A DNA stretch of 64,000 nucleotides from assembly GCA_040755535.1 (NCBI GenBank), contig JBFMAV010000003.1, forward strand, positions 62,001 to 126,000, given 5' to 3'. Made by a program: the position numbers and the translations under genes. The stretch's first letter is position 1; each line of letters begins with the position of its first letter. Source of the DNA: Aquabacter sp040755535 (GTDB taxonomy: Bacteria > Pseudomonadota > Alphaproteobacteria > Rhizobiales > Xanthobacteraceae). The notes under the pieces were generated by a model. That model did no database searches and was not told the origin of the DNA. It was given only the letters and a program-made list of their open reading frames with translations. Below are positions 50,222-58,077 of this stretch, piece by piece.

Positions 50222-50908
50222 TTGGGTCATGAAGGTGAAAAATGGTTCAGCTTGACCCTCGCCGGCTTCCGCGCCCTTCAAGTGGGGGATGTCGGCTGTG
50301 CTGAGGCGCGATGGGTCGAGGCGGAGCGGCTCGCGGCGGATGTGTTTGCCGGCACCCCGCTTCAGGCCGTGGCCCTCACGAACCGCGCCGCGCTCTCTGG
50401 ACGCGATCTAGCGGGCGCTGACCTTCACGCGCCCATTTCCGCCTGGGAGGCGATTCGCGATCGTGCGCTGACCGAAGAGATGACGCTGCCGGCGCGCAGT
50501 TCCGCCTTTCACCTGCGCCTCGCGAGCCGCCATGCCGCGCCGTTCGCCCGGTTCCTGCGTCACCGCGCGCTGTCACTTGCCGAGCGGGGGCGATGGCTCG
50601 CGCAGGCCAATGGTCTCTCGCGCAGCGGGCCGCCGGACGCCTTGCGCCACCATCTCGGCTGCGACGATGCGGCTCTGGCCCCGATGCCTCGGCTGCTGGA
50701 TGCGGCGGTGCGCGCCATGCGGGACGGCGCCTTGGACTCCGCAGGCGCGAGCGCCCTTCTGGCGGCGCAGGTGGAGGACATCGCAGCCGCCGGCCCGCCT
50801 TGCGATCCGCCAGAGACCCTTCGTGCTCAGTTGGAGGCGTGCCTCGCCTTCTGCGCCTTCGCGCCCCTCATCGATCTCAACGCCCCCGCAAAGGAACCCG
50901 ACGCATGA
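50222..50908 (+). CDS. Hypothetical protein upstream of and coupled to a GntR regulator
   Basis: Up to 228 residues if TTG 50222 is the start; no strong ribosome-binding site is seen and the true start may be further in. Ala/Leu/Arg-rich and probably all-helical (ARWVEAERLAADVFAGTPLQAVALTNRAAL, FARFLRHRALSLAERGRWLAQANG), reminiscent of TPR-like folds but without a clear motif. It lacks signal or membrane segments. Its stop overlaps the GntR start by four bases (ATGA), so the two are co-translated. It is divergent from the methylated-amine operon and may help regulate it. Confidence 0.6.
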   Translation: MGHEGEKWFSLTLAGFRALQVGDVGCAEARWVEAERLAADVFAGTPLQAVALTNRAALSGRDLAGADLHAPISAWEAIRDRALTEEMTLPARSSAFHLRLASRHAAPFARFLRHRALSLAERGRWLAQANGLSRSGPPDALRHHLGCDDAALAPMPRLLDAAVRAMRDGALDSAGASALLAAQVEDIAAAGPPCDPPETLRAQLEACLAFCAFAPLIDLNAPAKEPDA

Positions 50909-51666
50909 CGGACAAGGACGCCTTTTTGGCGCCATGGGAGGAGGAGGGGGCGAGCCACCCCTTCGTGAAGGCGGAAGTGAAGGTGATGGCGAAAGAACTC
51001 TTCCTGCGCCTGCGCATCGGGGCCTACCCCTATGGCACCCGCATTCCCGCAGAGCGGGCTCTGGCGGAGGAATTGGGCACCTCGCGAGCCACGCTGCGCC
51101 AGGTGCTGGCCTTTCTTGAAGGCTTCGACATGTTGGCCAAGCGCATCGGCAGCGGCACCTTCGTCACCTATCGCGGTGCCGTGACGCCCGCCGATCCCGA
51201 AGCGCCGGCGCAAGAGAACGAGCCGCCGCTCGCGGATGTGGTCTCGCCGTTCGAGATCAACATCACCCGCGCCATTTTCGAGCCGGAGATCGCGCGCCTC
51301 GCCGCCATCTACATGTCCTATCGCGACCAGACGGCGCTGGGCGCGGTGCTTCAGCAGGTGGACGAGATCACCACCGAGGCGGGGCGATTCGCGGATCTGG
51401 AGCGGGACTTCTTCATGACCCTGTGCGAGGGCACGCACAATGCGCTGCTGATCGCCATGTATCGCATCATGCACGACATTCGCCGCCAGCCCCAATGGTC
51501 GCTCAACAAGACCCGCTCGCTGACCCCCGCGCGTATCAAGGAGGCGAAGCAGGGCTTGCGGTCCATCTATGTGGCGCTGGAACGCCGCAACATCGAGAGC
51601 GCGGTGGAATGCATGCGGCTCTATATTTCCAACATGCAGGAGGAACTGATCTATACGTCGTCCTGA
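50905..51666 (+). CDS. GntR-family (FadR/FCD type) transcriptional regulator
   Basis: 253 residues from ATG 50905. The winged helix-turn-helix reads YPYGTRIPAERALAEELGTSRATLRQVLAFLEGFDMLAKRIGSGTFVTYRG. An all-helical FCD effector domain follows (EINITRAIFEPEIARLAAIYMS, DLERDFFMTLCEGTHNALLIAMYRIMHDIRRQPQW), with the Asp/His metal-binding pattern of the subfamily partly visible (ERDFFMTLCEGTHN). FadR-type GntR proteins usually repress a nearby catabolic operon until a substrate or intermediate binds. The divergent TMA/TMAO operon is the likely target. Its last 16 bases overlap the 3' end of the convergent binding-protein gene. Confidence 0.9.
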   Translation: MTDKDAFLAPWEEEGASHPFVKAEVKVMAKELFLRLRIGAYPYGTRIPAERALAEELGTSRATLRQVLAFLEGFDMLAKRIGSGTFVTYRGAVTPADPEAPAQENEPPLADVVSPFEINITRAIFEPEIARLAAIYMSYRDQTALGAVLQQVDEITTEAGRFADLERDFFMTLCEGTHNALLIAMYRIMHDIRRQPQWSLNKTRSLTPARIKEAKQGLRSIYVALERRNIESAVECMRLYISNMQEELIYTSS

Positions 51667-52955
51667 GCGAATTCCTCCTGTCCGCTCAGGACGCGGGCAT
51701 GGCGCTGGTCCCACATGAGGTTCATGGCCCGCAGGTGCCGGACCAGAACATCGGTATGGCGTTTCAGCCAGTCATGGATGGACACCATGTCCTGGATGCG
51801 CGCCTTGCCGGCCTCGATCTGAACCACCGGCCAGTCGCCCACCAGTGCGTTGTCGATGCCGAACAATTCGTGCCCCCACCAGATCGCCTCTCCGAAGGCA
51901 TGGTGACCGACGCCGCCGAACTTCATCATGGCGAGCACGGAGAAGGGCTCCGCCGAGCGGGCGCGCTGCACCGCCATGCGCCAGAGTTCGAGTGTGGAGG
52001 CATATTCCCACGACACCGCGCTCCAGGAGCCGGGAAACCGCTCGCAATATTCCCGGTAGAAGCCGTCCGCATTTTCGAAATTCACCTGTGAGTCCGCGAG
52101 GGCCGGATCGTCGAAATCCGGGAATTGGAAGACGAACCCTTCCATGAAGTCGGCGCTCGTTTGGCGGATCAGCTGGCGGTAATTGTCGCAAGTGCAGGAG
52201 AGAAGCTGGCCCGTGAAGCCCTGCCGGTGGGCAGCGCGCGTCAGCGCATCGACGAACGGCTCATAGGCCGTGTCCCAGCACAAAATGTCGGGCTTGGGCG
52301 CCAGCATGCGGGCGACGATGGGCTCGAAATCCGTGGTGTCCACGGGGAAGAATTCCTCGCGCACGATGGCGATCCCCGCCACCTCGAACGCCGCGCGATA
52401 GGTGGCCACCGAAGGCAGCCCGAACAGGTCGTTCTGCGCGCACAGGCTCACGGTCTTCAGATGCGGCGCCGTACGGCTCAGCCAGTCCACGCCGGTCACG
52501 TTATAGATCGGATGCACCTCGCTGGGCGCGATCAGGGTCGGCACGTCAGGCGAGAGGTCGCTCGGCAGCAGGCAGGCCACCAGCATCCGACTCGCGCTGA
52601 TGATCTCGCGCACCTCGGCGGTCAGGTCATTGCCGCCGTTCATGAGGATGAACTTCACATTGTGCTGGTGAATCAGCGTGCGGATGCCCTCCAGCACCCG
52701 TTCGGGCTCATAGCAGGTATCGAACGGGACGATCTCCACCATGTGCCGGCGCATGCCGATTTTCACGCCGCCCATGGCGTTGATGCGGTCGCACCAGATC
52801 ATGCAGCCGAACAGGCCGGGCTCGGACCAGGCCCTCAGGCTTCCGCTGAGTGGCGCGAGGAAGCCGATCTTGAGCGTCGTGCGCGCCTCGATCCCGTGAT
52901 CCACCATCGCCACGGACAGAGCCGACAACAGGGGATTCTTGGCGCCTTCACGCAT
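51651..52955 (-). CDS. Type 1 periplasmic-binding-fold protein lacking a signal peptide (AmiC/UrtA-like)
   Basis: 434 residues from ATG 52955; extending the frame to 53027 adds no hydrophobic signal either. The Peripla_BP_6 fold is visible: LKIGFLAPLSGSLRAWSEPGLFGCMIWCDRINAMGGVKIG..MVEIVPFDTCYEP, KFILMNGGNDLTAEV, FFPVDTTDFEPIVARMLAPKPDILCWDTAYEPFVDAL, SCTCDNYRQLIRQTSADFMEGFVFQFPDF. Families with this fold serve urea/amide/branched amino acid ABC importers or act as cytoplasmic ligand sensors such as AmiC. With no signal peptide and no permease or ATPase beside it, a cytoplasmic sensor is plausible. It sits between a GntR and a GlxA-type regulator. A misread start or loss of a signal are alternatives. 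Confidence 0.75.
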   Translation of the reverse strand: MREGAKNPLLSALSVAMVDHGIEARTTLKIGFLAPLSGSLRAWSEPGLFGCMIWCDRINAMGGVKIGMRRHMVEIVPFDTCYEPERVLEGIRTLIHQHNVKFILMNGGNDLTAEVREIISASRMLVACLLPSDLSPDVPTLIAPSEVHPIYNVTGVDWLSRTAPHLKTVSLCAQNDLFGLPSVATYRAAFEVAGIAIVREEFFPVDTTDFEPIVARMLAPKPDILCWDTAYEPFVDALTRAAHRQGFTGQLLSCTCDNYRQLIRQTSADFMEGFVFQFPDFDDPALADSQVNFENADGFYREYCERFPGSWSAVSWEYASTLELWRMAVQRARSAEPFSVLAMMKFGGVGHHAFGEAIWWGHELFGIDNALVGDWPVVQIEAGKARIQDMVSIHDWLKRHTDVLVRHLRAMNLMWDQRHARVLSGQEEFAQDDV

Positions 52956-53039
52956 CGGGGACCCGTCTCCACACACCGTCACGCAGGCCCGTCGCGCGGG
53001 CGCTTCGCCAACCATAACCACGGACACGCCCGTCCGATA

Positions 53040-54008
53040 TCACCATTCACGTGGGCGCGGACGATCCGGTTGCGCCTCGATGCGTTGGCGCGCGAGCCAT
53101 TGGGTGGGGGTGAGGCCGAATTCGGCGCGAAAGGCCGCGCGCAGCGCCTGGCTGTCGGGAAAGCCGGCGTGCGCCGCGACGGCCTCCAGTCCCCGCATCC
53201 CGGCAGCGAGGCTGTCCTGCGCCCGGGCCAGCCGTGCCCGCCGGATGAAATCGCCGAGGCTCCCGCCCGTGCGGGCGCGGATCTGGCGCGTCAGGCTGCG
53301 GCGACTGACGCCAGCGCGCTCCGCCAGCGCCTCCAACGAGTGCGCAGCGGCTGGATCGGCCCGCAAATGCTCGAGCAGCAGTGCGATGCGCCGATCCTTG
53401 GGGGAGCCGAGCGTCGGCGCGTCAAGGATTTGCGGCTGCGAGCCGCTGCGCAGCGGCGCCACCACCAGGTGTCGGGCGACCCGGTTCGCCTCCCCGGCGC
53501 CGCAGAGCCGCGCCAGCAGATGCAGGCAGCAGTCCAGCCCCGAGGCCACGCCGGCTGAGGTCAGGATCTGGCCCTCGTCCACAAACAGGGCGGTCGCGTC
53601 CACCTGCACCGCAGGATATCGCTCCGCGAAAAGGCGGGCGCGCGCCCAGTGTGTGGTGGCCCGCCGCCCGTCCAGAAGCCCCGCCTGTGCGAGGCCGAAC
53701 GCACCAAGGCAGAGGCCGGCGACGATGGCCCCGCGTGCATGGGCGACGCGCAGCGTGCGCAGAAGGGATTCGCAGACGGGCGAGTCCACGTCCCGCCAGC
53801 CGGGCAGCATCACCACATCCGCCGCTTCGGCCCGCTCCAGCGCATGAGGCGTTTCCATGACCAGTCCGCCGCTGGCGGAAAAACGCCGCTCGGCGGCGCA
53901 GACTTCCACTGTGTGCCCGCCCAGCAGGAACGGCTCGGCGAATACCGCGAGCGGCGTGGACATCATGAACGGGCTGATGCCGTCATAGGCGAGAACTGCG
54001 AGGCGCAT
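53040..54008 (-). CDS. GlxA-family AraC regulator (DJ-1/PfpI domain + AraC HTH)
   Basis: 322 residues. Residues about 1-190 form a DJ-1/PfpI-like domain (LAVLAYDGISPFMMSTPLAVFAEPF, VVMLPGWRD, GAIVAGLCLGAFGLAQAGLLDGRRATTHW) with Cys at the nucleophile elbow position (GLCLGAF). The C-terminal AraC helix-turn-helix pair is LEALAERAGVSRRSLTRQIRARTGGSLGDFIRRAR and GLEAVAAHAGFPDSQALRAAFRAEFGLTPTQW. In pseudomonads, GbdR, SouR, CdhR and relatives of this class control betaine, sarcosine and carnitine catabolism. That makes a role in the neighbouring amine region plausible. It is divergent from a cysteine hydrolase over 92 bases, the likely direct target. Confidence 0.9.
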   Translation of the reverse strand: MRLAVLAYDGISPFMMSTPLAVFAEPFLLGGHTVEVCAAERRFSASGGLVMETPHALERAEAADVVMLPGWRDVDSPVCESLLRTLRVAHARGAIVAGLCLGAFGLAQAGLLDGRRATTHWARARLFAERYPAVQVDATALFVDEGQILTSAGVASGLDCCLHLLARLCGAGEANRVARHLVVAPLRSGSQPQILDAPTLGSPKDRRIALLLEHLRADPAAAHSLEALAERAGVSRRSLTRQIRARTGGSLGDFIRRARLARAQDSLAAGMRGLEAVAAHAGFPDSQALRAAFRAEFGLTPTQWLARQRIEAQPDRPRPREW

Positions 54009-54100
54009 TGGCCCAATTTAATGAAATAATGTCCCGTGGGCCACCTGCGGATGAGCGCGGGGAGGAGCTAAAACGGGCCATTCATGTGGGAGGACACGCC

Positions 54101-54607
54101 ATGACCCGCGCTTTGCTCGTTATTGATATCCAGTTGGACTATTTCCCCGGCGGCGCTCTGCCGCTCTGGCAGGTGGAGGAAACGCAGGCGCGCATTGCGG
54201 CCGCGATCGCCGCTGCCCGGTCCGCCGGCGACAAGATCATTCTCGTGCGCCACGTCTCCACCGCGCCGAGCGGCCTGTTCGCGGCGGATGGCCCGGGCAT
54301 CGCCATCCATCCCGCCATCCTCGCGGCGGCGGGCGATGCGCCGGTGGTTACGAAGCATTTCGCGGACGCGTTCCAGGAGACCGACCTCGCCTCCCACCTT
54401 GCGGGCGTGGACACGCTTCTGGTGTGCGGGATGATGACCCAGAACTGCGTGGTCTTCACCGCTTTTTCCCGCGCAGCGGATGATTTCAGGGTGACGGTGA
54501 TCGGCGATCTCTGCACCGCCCCGACGGAGACGGTGCACCGCATCGCGCTGAGCGCCCTGCGCTCGAAGACGCAGGTGGTGACGGCCCATGAGGTGTGGGG
54601 CGCGTGA
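54101..54607 (+). CDS. Isochorismatase-family cysteine hydrolase
   Basis: 168 residues from ATG 54101, with GGAGGA 6 bases upstream; the frame open from 54008 is rejected. The catalytic triad pattern is clear: Asp in LLVIDIQLDYFPGGALPL, Lys in PVVTKHFADAF and Cys in VCGMMTQNCVVFTAFSRA, with the cis-peptide GMMT. Members hydrolyse amides or vinyl ethers (nicotinamidase, N-carbamoylsarcosine amidase, biuret hydrolase). With a GlxA-type regulator divergent and an amide-binding-like protein nearby, an amidase acting on a small N-compound is the best guess. Its exact substrate is not readable. Confidence 0.88.
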   Translation: MTRALLVIDIQLDYFPGGALPLWQVEETQARIAAAIAAARSAGDKIILVRHVSTAPSGLFAADGPGIAIHPAILAAAGDAPVVTKHFADAFQETDLASHLAGVDTLLVCGMMTQNCVVFTAFSRAADDFRVTVIGDLCTAPTETVHRIALSALRSKTQVVTAHEVWGA

Positions 54608-54749
54608 ACCGCGCTCGGGCGCGCCCTCCGGCCGCGCGCGTTCATCTCAGGGCATACCGCAGAACTGGGAATGGATGATCATTGGAAGGCTGAACGAATT
54701 TGGGGGGCAAGGCGCCGCGAACGGACCGGTGCCGGAGGTGCTGATCAGG

Positions 54750-54778
54750 TTGAGGAATGTCCAAATTTGGACTATGAT
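54750..54778 (+). promoter_or_regulatory. Sigma70-type promoter with an operator palindrome in the spacer (toxin-antitoxin operon)
   Basis: -35 TTGAGG (54750-54755), a 17-base spacer and -10 TATGAT (54773-54778) lie 26 bases before the antitoxin start. The spacer contains the perfect 14-base palindrome GTCCAAATTTGGAC (54759-54772). An antitoxin dimer bound there would block RNA polymerase, the usual autoregulation of Xre/RES operons. AT-rich context within GC-rich surroundings adds support. Confidence 0.8.
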
Positions 54779-54803
54779 TGAATCTGGATATCGAGGTCGG
54801 CTC

Positions 54804-55325
54804 ATGACTCGCCCAAACCCTGCACAGATTGTATCTCCTGGTCCCCAGGTGTTGGCGGAGAATATGTTTGCGCCCGGTGCGCGTCGCCGCGTGAGCGGTC
54901 CCGGGCTTCGGACGTTTGTCGCTCTTGCCGACCTTTGGGACCTCACGGAAATGCAGCGCCTGCGCATGCTCGGCAGTCCCGCGCGCTCGACCTATTACAA
55001 TTGGGTCAAGACAGCCCAGCAGCACAGGGACCTCACGCTCGATTTCGACACGCTGATCCGCATTTCGGCAGTCCTTGGCATCTGGTCCGCCCTGCGGATC
55101 CTCCACGACACCGAAGGCGAGTCCATTGGCTGGCTGCGCGGGCCGCATCAGGGAGTGGTTTTCGGGGGGCGGCCACCGCTCGATCTCATGTCCAGCGGAA
55201 CCCAGGATGCCCTCCTGGCCACGCGGCGCTTCCTTGATGCCGCGCGGGGCGGCCTCTACATGGCGCCCGGACCGGGGAAGGAAGAGAGCGCCTCCTACCG
55301 CGACGAGGACATCGTCTGGTCGTGA
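54804..55325 (+). CDS. Antitoxin, MbcA/ParS/Xre family (DUF2384)
   Basis: 173 residues from ATG 54804 (GAGG 7 bases upstream). The N-terminal half holds an Xre-like helix-turn-helix (FVALADLWDLTEMQRLRMLGSPARSTYYNWVKTAQQ). The C-terminal half is the toxin-binding DUF2384 domain (ISAVLGIWSALRILHDTEGESIGWLRGPHQG, then FGGRPPLDLMSSGTQDALLATRRFLDAARGG). It neutralises the RES toxin encoded next, and probably represses its own promoter through the palindrome at 54759-54772. Its stop overlaps the toxin GTG start by four bases. The N-terminal ~50 residues are longer than in minimal homologues. Confidence 0.9.
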   Translation: MTRPNPAQIVSPGPQVLAENMFAPGARRRVSGPGLRTFVALADLWDLTEMQRLRMLGSPARSTYYNWVKTAQQHRDLTLDFDTLIRISAVLGIWSALRILHDTEGESIGWLRGPHQGVVFGGRPPLDLMSSGTQDALLATRRFLDAARGGLYMAPGPGKEESASYRDEDIVWS

Positions 55326-55993
55326 CGGACAGGTTCGCGCCGGCGCCCAAGCCCGCCTACCGGCTCATCCCGTCCCGTTTCCCGCCGATCTCAGTGTTCG
55401 ACACCGTGGCCACCGCCTCCGATCTGGAAGCGGTCATGGACCTGTCCGGCTGGACGAACGACCGCCTCGTAGCGGATCGGCTGGCCCGCCTGGATCGCTC
55501 CGAATGGGTGTTCGGCCAGCCCAATTCCAGCATCGTGATGGCCGCCTTCCTTCATGTCGCGCCAGGGGGCATGCGGTTCAACGGGCCGGAGCTTGGAGCC
55601 TGGTATGCGTCCGCCGACCTCAATACGGCGGTTGCGGAGGTCGCCCATCACTTGCGCCGTGAAGCTCTTGCGCGCGCGGTGGGCAGCGTGACGCGGACCT
55701 ATCGCGCGTATAGCTGTGTATTGAAAGGGCGCTATCTGGATCTGCGCGGGACGGGCGCGCACCGGAGGGATCTCTATGATTCGTCCTCCTATGTGGCGGC
55801 CCAGGCTTTCGGAGAAGCGATCCGCGCCCGAGGCGGCGACGGATTGATCTATGACAGCGTGCGGAAGATCGGCGGGACCAACGTCGTCGCCCACCGCCCG
55901 CGGAACGTGACCCGGATCGTGCAGGCCGATCACGTGAGGCTCACGGTCCACGCGGCATCCAGGCGCATCGATGCGCACCGCCTGTCCGGGTGA
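55322..55993 (+). CDS. RES-domain toxin (NAD+-degrading, type II toxin-antitoxin)
   Basis: 223 residues from GTG 55322, coupled to the antitoxin (GTGA). RES-domain landmarks are present: an N-terminal arginine in PAYRLIPSRFPP (Arg14/Arg19), Glu106 in WYASADLNTAVAEVAHHL, and Ser179 in GLIYDSVRKIGG. These correspond to the Arg-Glu-Ser triad that names the family. RES toxins use ADP-ribosyltransferase-like chemistry to consume NAD+ and halt growth. No truncation is seen, so the pair should be active. Confidence 0.92.
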   Translation: MTDRFAPAPKPAYRLIPSRFPPISVFDTVATASDLEAVMDLSGWTNDRLVADRLARLDRSEWVFGQPNSSIVMAAFLHVAPGGMRFNGPELGAWYASADLNTAVAEVAHHLRREALARAVGSVTRTYRAYSCVLKGRYLDLRGTGAHRRDLYDSSSYVAAQAFGEAIRARGGDGLIYDSVRKIGGTNVVAHRPRNVTRIVQADHVRLTVHAASRRIDAHRLSG

Positions 55994-56230
55994 CCGGCTT
56001 TCGCGCACAGAGCCGCCCTGCTTTGGCTCGCGATGTCAAATGAGCACAAGACACAAGACGCTTCGACAGGGTCCCCGCCATCCAAATCCGGTCTTGGGAC
56101 AAGGACGCCCGCGATCGCCGCCACCAGCATCGCATCCTAGGCACCGCTCCACGCACAAAGGGCTGGCGCCTCGGGCGTTCTTGATCCGGCTAGGATTGTG
56201 ATGCCGCTCGGCGTTCCTCCCGCACGCGGC

Positions 56231-57022
56231 TCAGGCCTTCTCCGCAACCCGACGGCCGGGAGAACGGCGGCGGGGGGAGGGCGGCGCGGCCGGCGTGGAT
56301 ATGCTCCAGAGCGTCTCAAACAAAACGGACTGCACGCGGGCGAAATCCTCGCTCTCGATGATGAGCCCGTAATTCTCTCGTTTGGACGACACGATGGCGA
56401 CCTTGTCGTCATAGACATATTGGGTCACGCCGAGCGTGATGCCCTCGGGAGCGTAGCGCAGTTCGCGCAACTGCTCGGGGCCGGATGGCCAGATTTGCTC
56501 CACCTCCTTGTCGCGCGAGCGCAGCACCTTCAGAGCGATGCCGCGGTTGACGCGTTCGGCGATGTAGGTGTCCATCTCGACGAGGCCGGGTGTTTCTATC
56601 AGCTCGTTCATGGACAGGATGCCGCGCAGCGTCCCGCTCTGGCAGGTCAGGGTGTCCCACAACACCGTATGGATGCCGTCCTCTCCCTCGTAGAAACGGA
56701 TCTGCGGCTTGCCTTTGGCCCGATTGTAGAGGGAGCGGATCTGCGGCATCAGATCACCGATGACCTGCTTCTTCAGCTCCAGGCGCTGGAGCATTCCAAC
56801 GGGATCTTCGGCAATGACGAAGCGCCGGCCGGACCGCTCTTCGATGCGGATCAGTTCCTCCTGCTCAAGCCTCTCCAGCACGTCGTAGGCGGTGGTCCGG
56901 GCCAGTCCGGCGCGGGCGGCGACCTCCTGTACCGGAGCCTCGCCGAGTTCCACGGCTGCGAGGTATAGCTTGAACAGCTTGCCGGTGATGCCGATCTTGG
57001 CGAGCTTGTCTTCCATGTCCAT
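56231..57022 (-). CDS. TrmB-family transcriptional regulator
   Basis: 263 residues. The N-terminal winged helix-turn-helix (ITGKLFKLYLAAVELGEAPVQEVAARAGLARTTAYDVLERLEQEELIRIEERSGRRFVIAE) is followed by a helix and a phospholipase D-like effector domain (FYEGEDGIHTVLWDTLTCQSGTLRGILSMNELIE, ALKVLRSRDKEVEQIW, VYDDKVAIVSSKRENYGLIIES). This is the layout of TrmB sugar regulators and their many bacterial relatives with other ligands. The C-terminal 20 residues are Pro/Arg-rich. It is the last gene in the run of transporter and nitrilase genes, separated from the nitrilase by a terminator. It is the best candidate to read an aldoxime, nitrile or acid signal and bind the TGTCG repeats at 61540-61858. 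Confidence 0.85.
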   Translation of the reverse strand: MDMEDKLAKIGITGKLFKLYLAAVELGEAPVQEVAARAGLARTTAYDVLERLEQEELIRIEERSGRRFVIAEDPVGMLQRLELKKQVIGDLMPQIRSLYNRAKGKPQIRFYEGEDGIHTVLWDTLTCQSGTLRGILSMNELIETPGLVEMDTYIAERVNRGIALKVLRSRDKEVEQIWPSGPEQLRELRYAPEGITLGVTQYVYDDKVAIVSSKRENYGLIIESEDFARVQSVLFETLWSISTPAAPPSPRRRSPGRRVAEKA

Positions 57023-57065
57023 GGCGCGCGTGTCTTCCGGCTGGGGTCACGGCCGGGAGAATGGA

Positions 57066-57094
57066 GGAAAACGCGGGACATTGCATGCCCCGCG
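57066..57094 (-). terminator. Rho-independent terminator after the nitrilase gene
   Basis: Stem CGCGGG/CCCGCG (57072-57077 with 57089-57094; the loop can extend pairing) is followed on the minus strand by GTTTTCC. It lies 28 bases past the nitrilase stop and before the TrmB start, so the regulator gets only read-through or its own transcription. Confidence 0.65.
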
Positions 57095-57121
57095 CGCGGA
57101 ACCGAACCTGCGGCGCAGTCG

Positions 57122-58048
57122 TCAACCTTCGCACCGCACCGCCTGCTGGGGCGCCTCGTTCACCGTCAAGGTGAAGATGTCGGGACGCGCATAATGCCCC
57201 GCCACGTCGAAGTCGAACTTGGCGCGGGCCAGGTCGTCCAGATCGAGGTCTGCGGTGAGCAAAGTTTCCTCGTCGAAGACGGGGCCGGCGAGCACCCGGC
57301 CGAGGGGATCGATGATCGCGGCCCCTCCATGCATCACGAAAGCGTCCGGGTCGTCGCTGACCGCGCAGCGATAGTCGGCGGGGAAATCGCCGCGCCGCAC
57401 CACTTGGCACGTCGTGAGCACGAAGCATCGTCCCTCCAGGGCGATGTGGCGCATGGTGGGAAGCCAGGTCTCGCGGTCGTCGGCGGTGGGCGCGCAATAG
57501 AGAGACACGCCCTTGGCATACATGGCCATGCGCAGCATGGGCATGTAGTTCTCCCAGCAGATCACCGCCCCGATTTTGCCGATCGGCGTATCAAAGACCG
57601 GCAGGGTGGAGCCGTCGCCGAAGCCCCAGGCGAGGCGCTCGCCGGCGGTCGGCATGAGCTTCCTGTGCTTCCCGAGCAGGGTCCCGTCGGGTCCGAAATA
57701 GAGCACGGTGCAATATTGTGTGCCGAGCTCGCGTTCCATCACGCCGATGACGACATAGGTCCCGGCCGCCGCCGCCGCTTTCCCGAGCCGTGCCGTCTCG
57801 GGTCCCGGAACGACGATGGACGCCTCGAAATAACGCCTGAAATCATCGCGCCCGCGCGGTGTGCGCACGCCGATGGAGATGTCGAAGTCGGAGCCCTTCG
57901 GATAGACGGATAGGAACGCTTCGGGAAACACCACGATCTCGCATCCTTGCGCGCCCGCCTTGGCGATCCAGTCCTCCGCCTTGGCGAGGGACCCTTCGAC
58001 GTCGAAGGGGACTGCTCCGACCTGGGCGACGCCGGCTTTCACTTTCAT
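57122..58048 (-). CDS. Nitrilase
   Basis: 308 residues from ATG 58048; an ATG two codons earlier sits too close to AAGGGAG. The catalytic triad is Glu43 (VVFPEAFLSVYPKG), Lys130 (LGKHRKLMPT) and Cys164 (GAVICWENYMP). The combination VFPEAFLSxYPKG, HRKLMPTxxERLxWGxGDGS and ICWENYMPLLR-like is the true-nitrilase branch, not amidase or N-carbamoylase. It hydrolyses a nitrile to carboxylic acid and ammonia through a Cys thioimidate, normally as a spiral homo-oligomer. It is encoded 29 bases after livF in the same operon. An aldoxime dehydratase that makes nitriles lies in the divergent arm, so its substrate is probably the product of that enzyme. Confidence 0.93.
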   Translation of the reverse strand: MKVKAGVAQVGAVPFDVEGSLAKAEDWIAKAGAQGCEIVVFPEAFLSVYPKGSDFDISIGVRTPRGRDDFRRYFEASIVVPGPETARLGKAAAAAGTYVVIGVMERELGTQYCTVLYFGPDGTLLGKHRKLMPTAGERLAWGFGDGSTLPVFDTPIGKIGAVICWENYMPMLRMAMYAKGVSLYCAPTADDRETWLPTMRHIALEGRCFVLTTCQVVRRGDFPADYRCAVSDDPDAFVMHGGAAIIDPLGRVLAGPVFDEETLLTADLDLDDLARAKFDFDVAGHYARPDIFTLTVNEAPQQAVRCEG

Positions 58049-58077
58049 CTTCATCACTCCCTTGAAACTCAGCCGGA

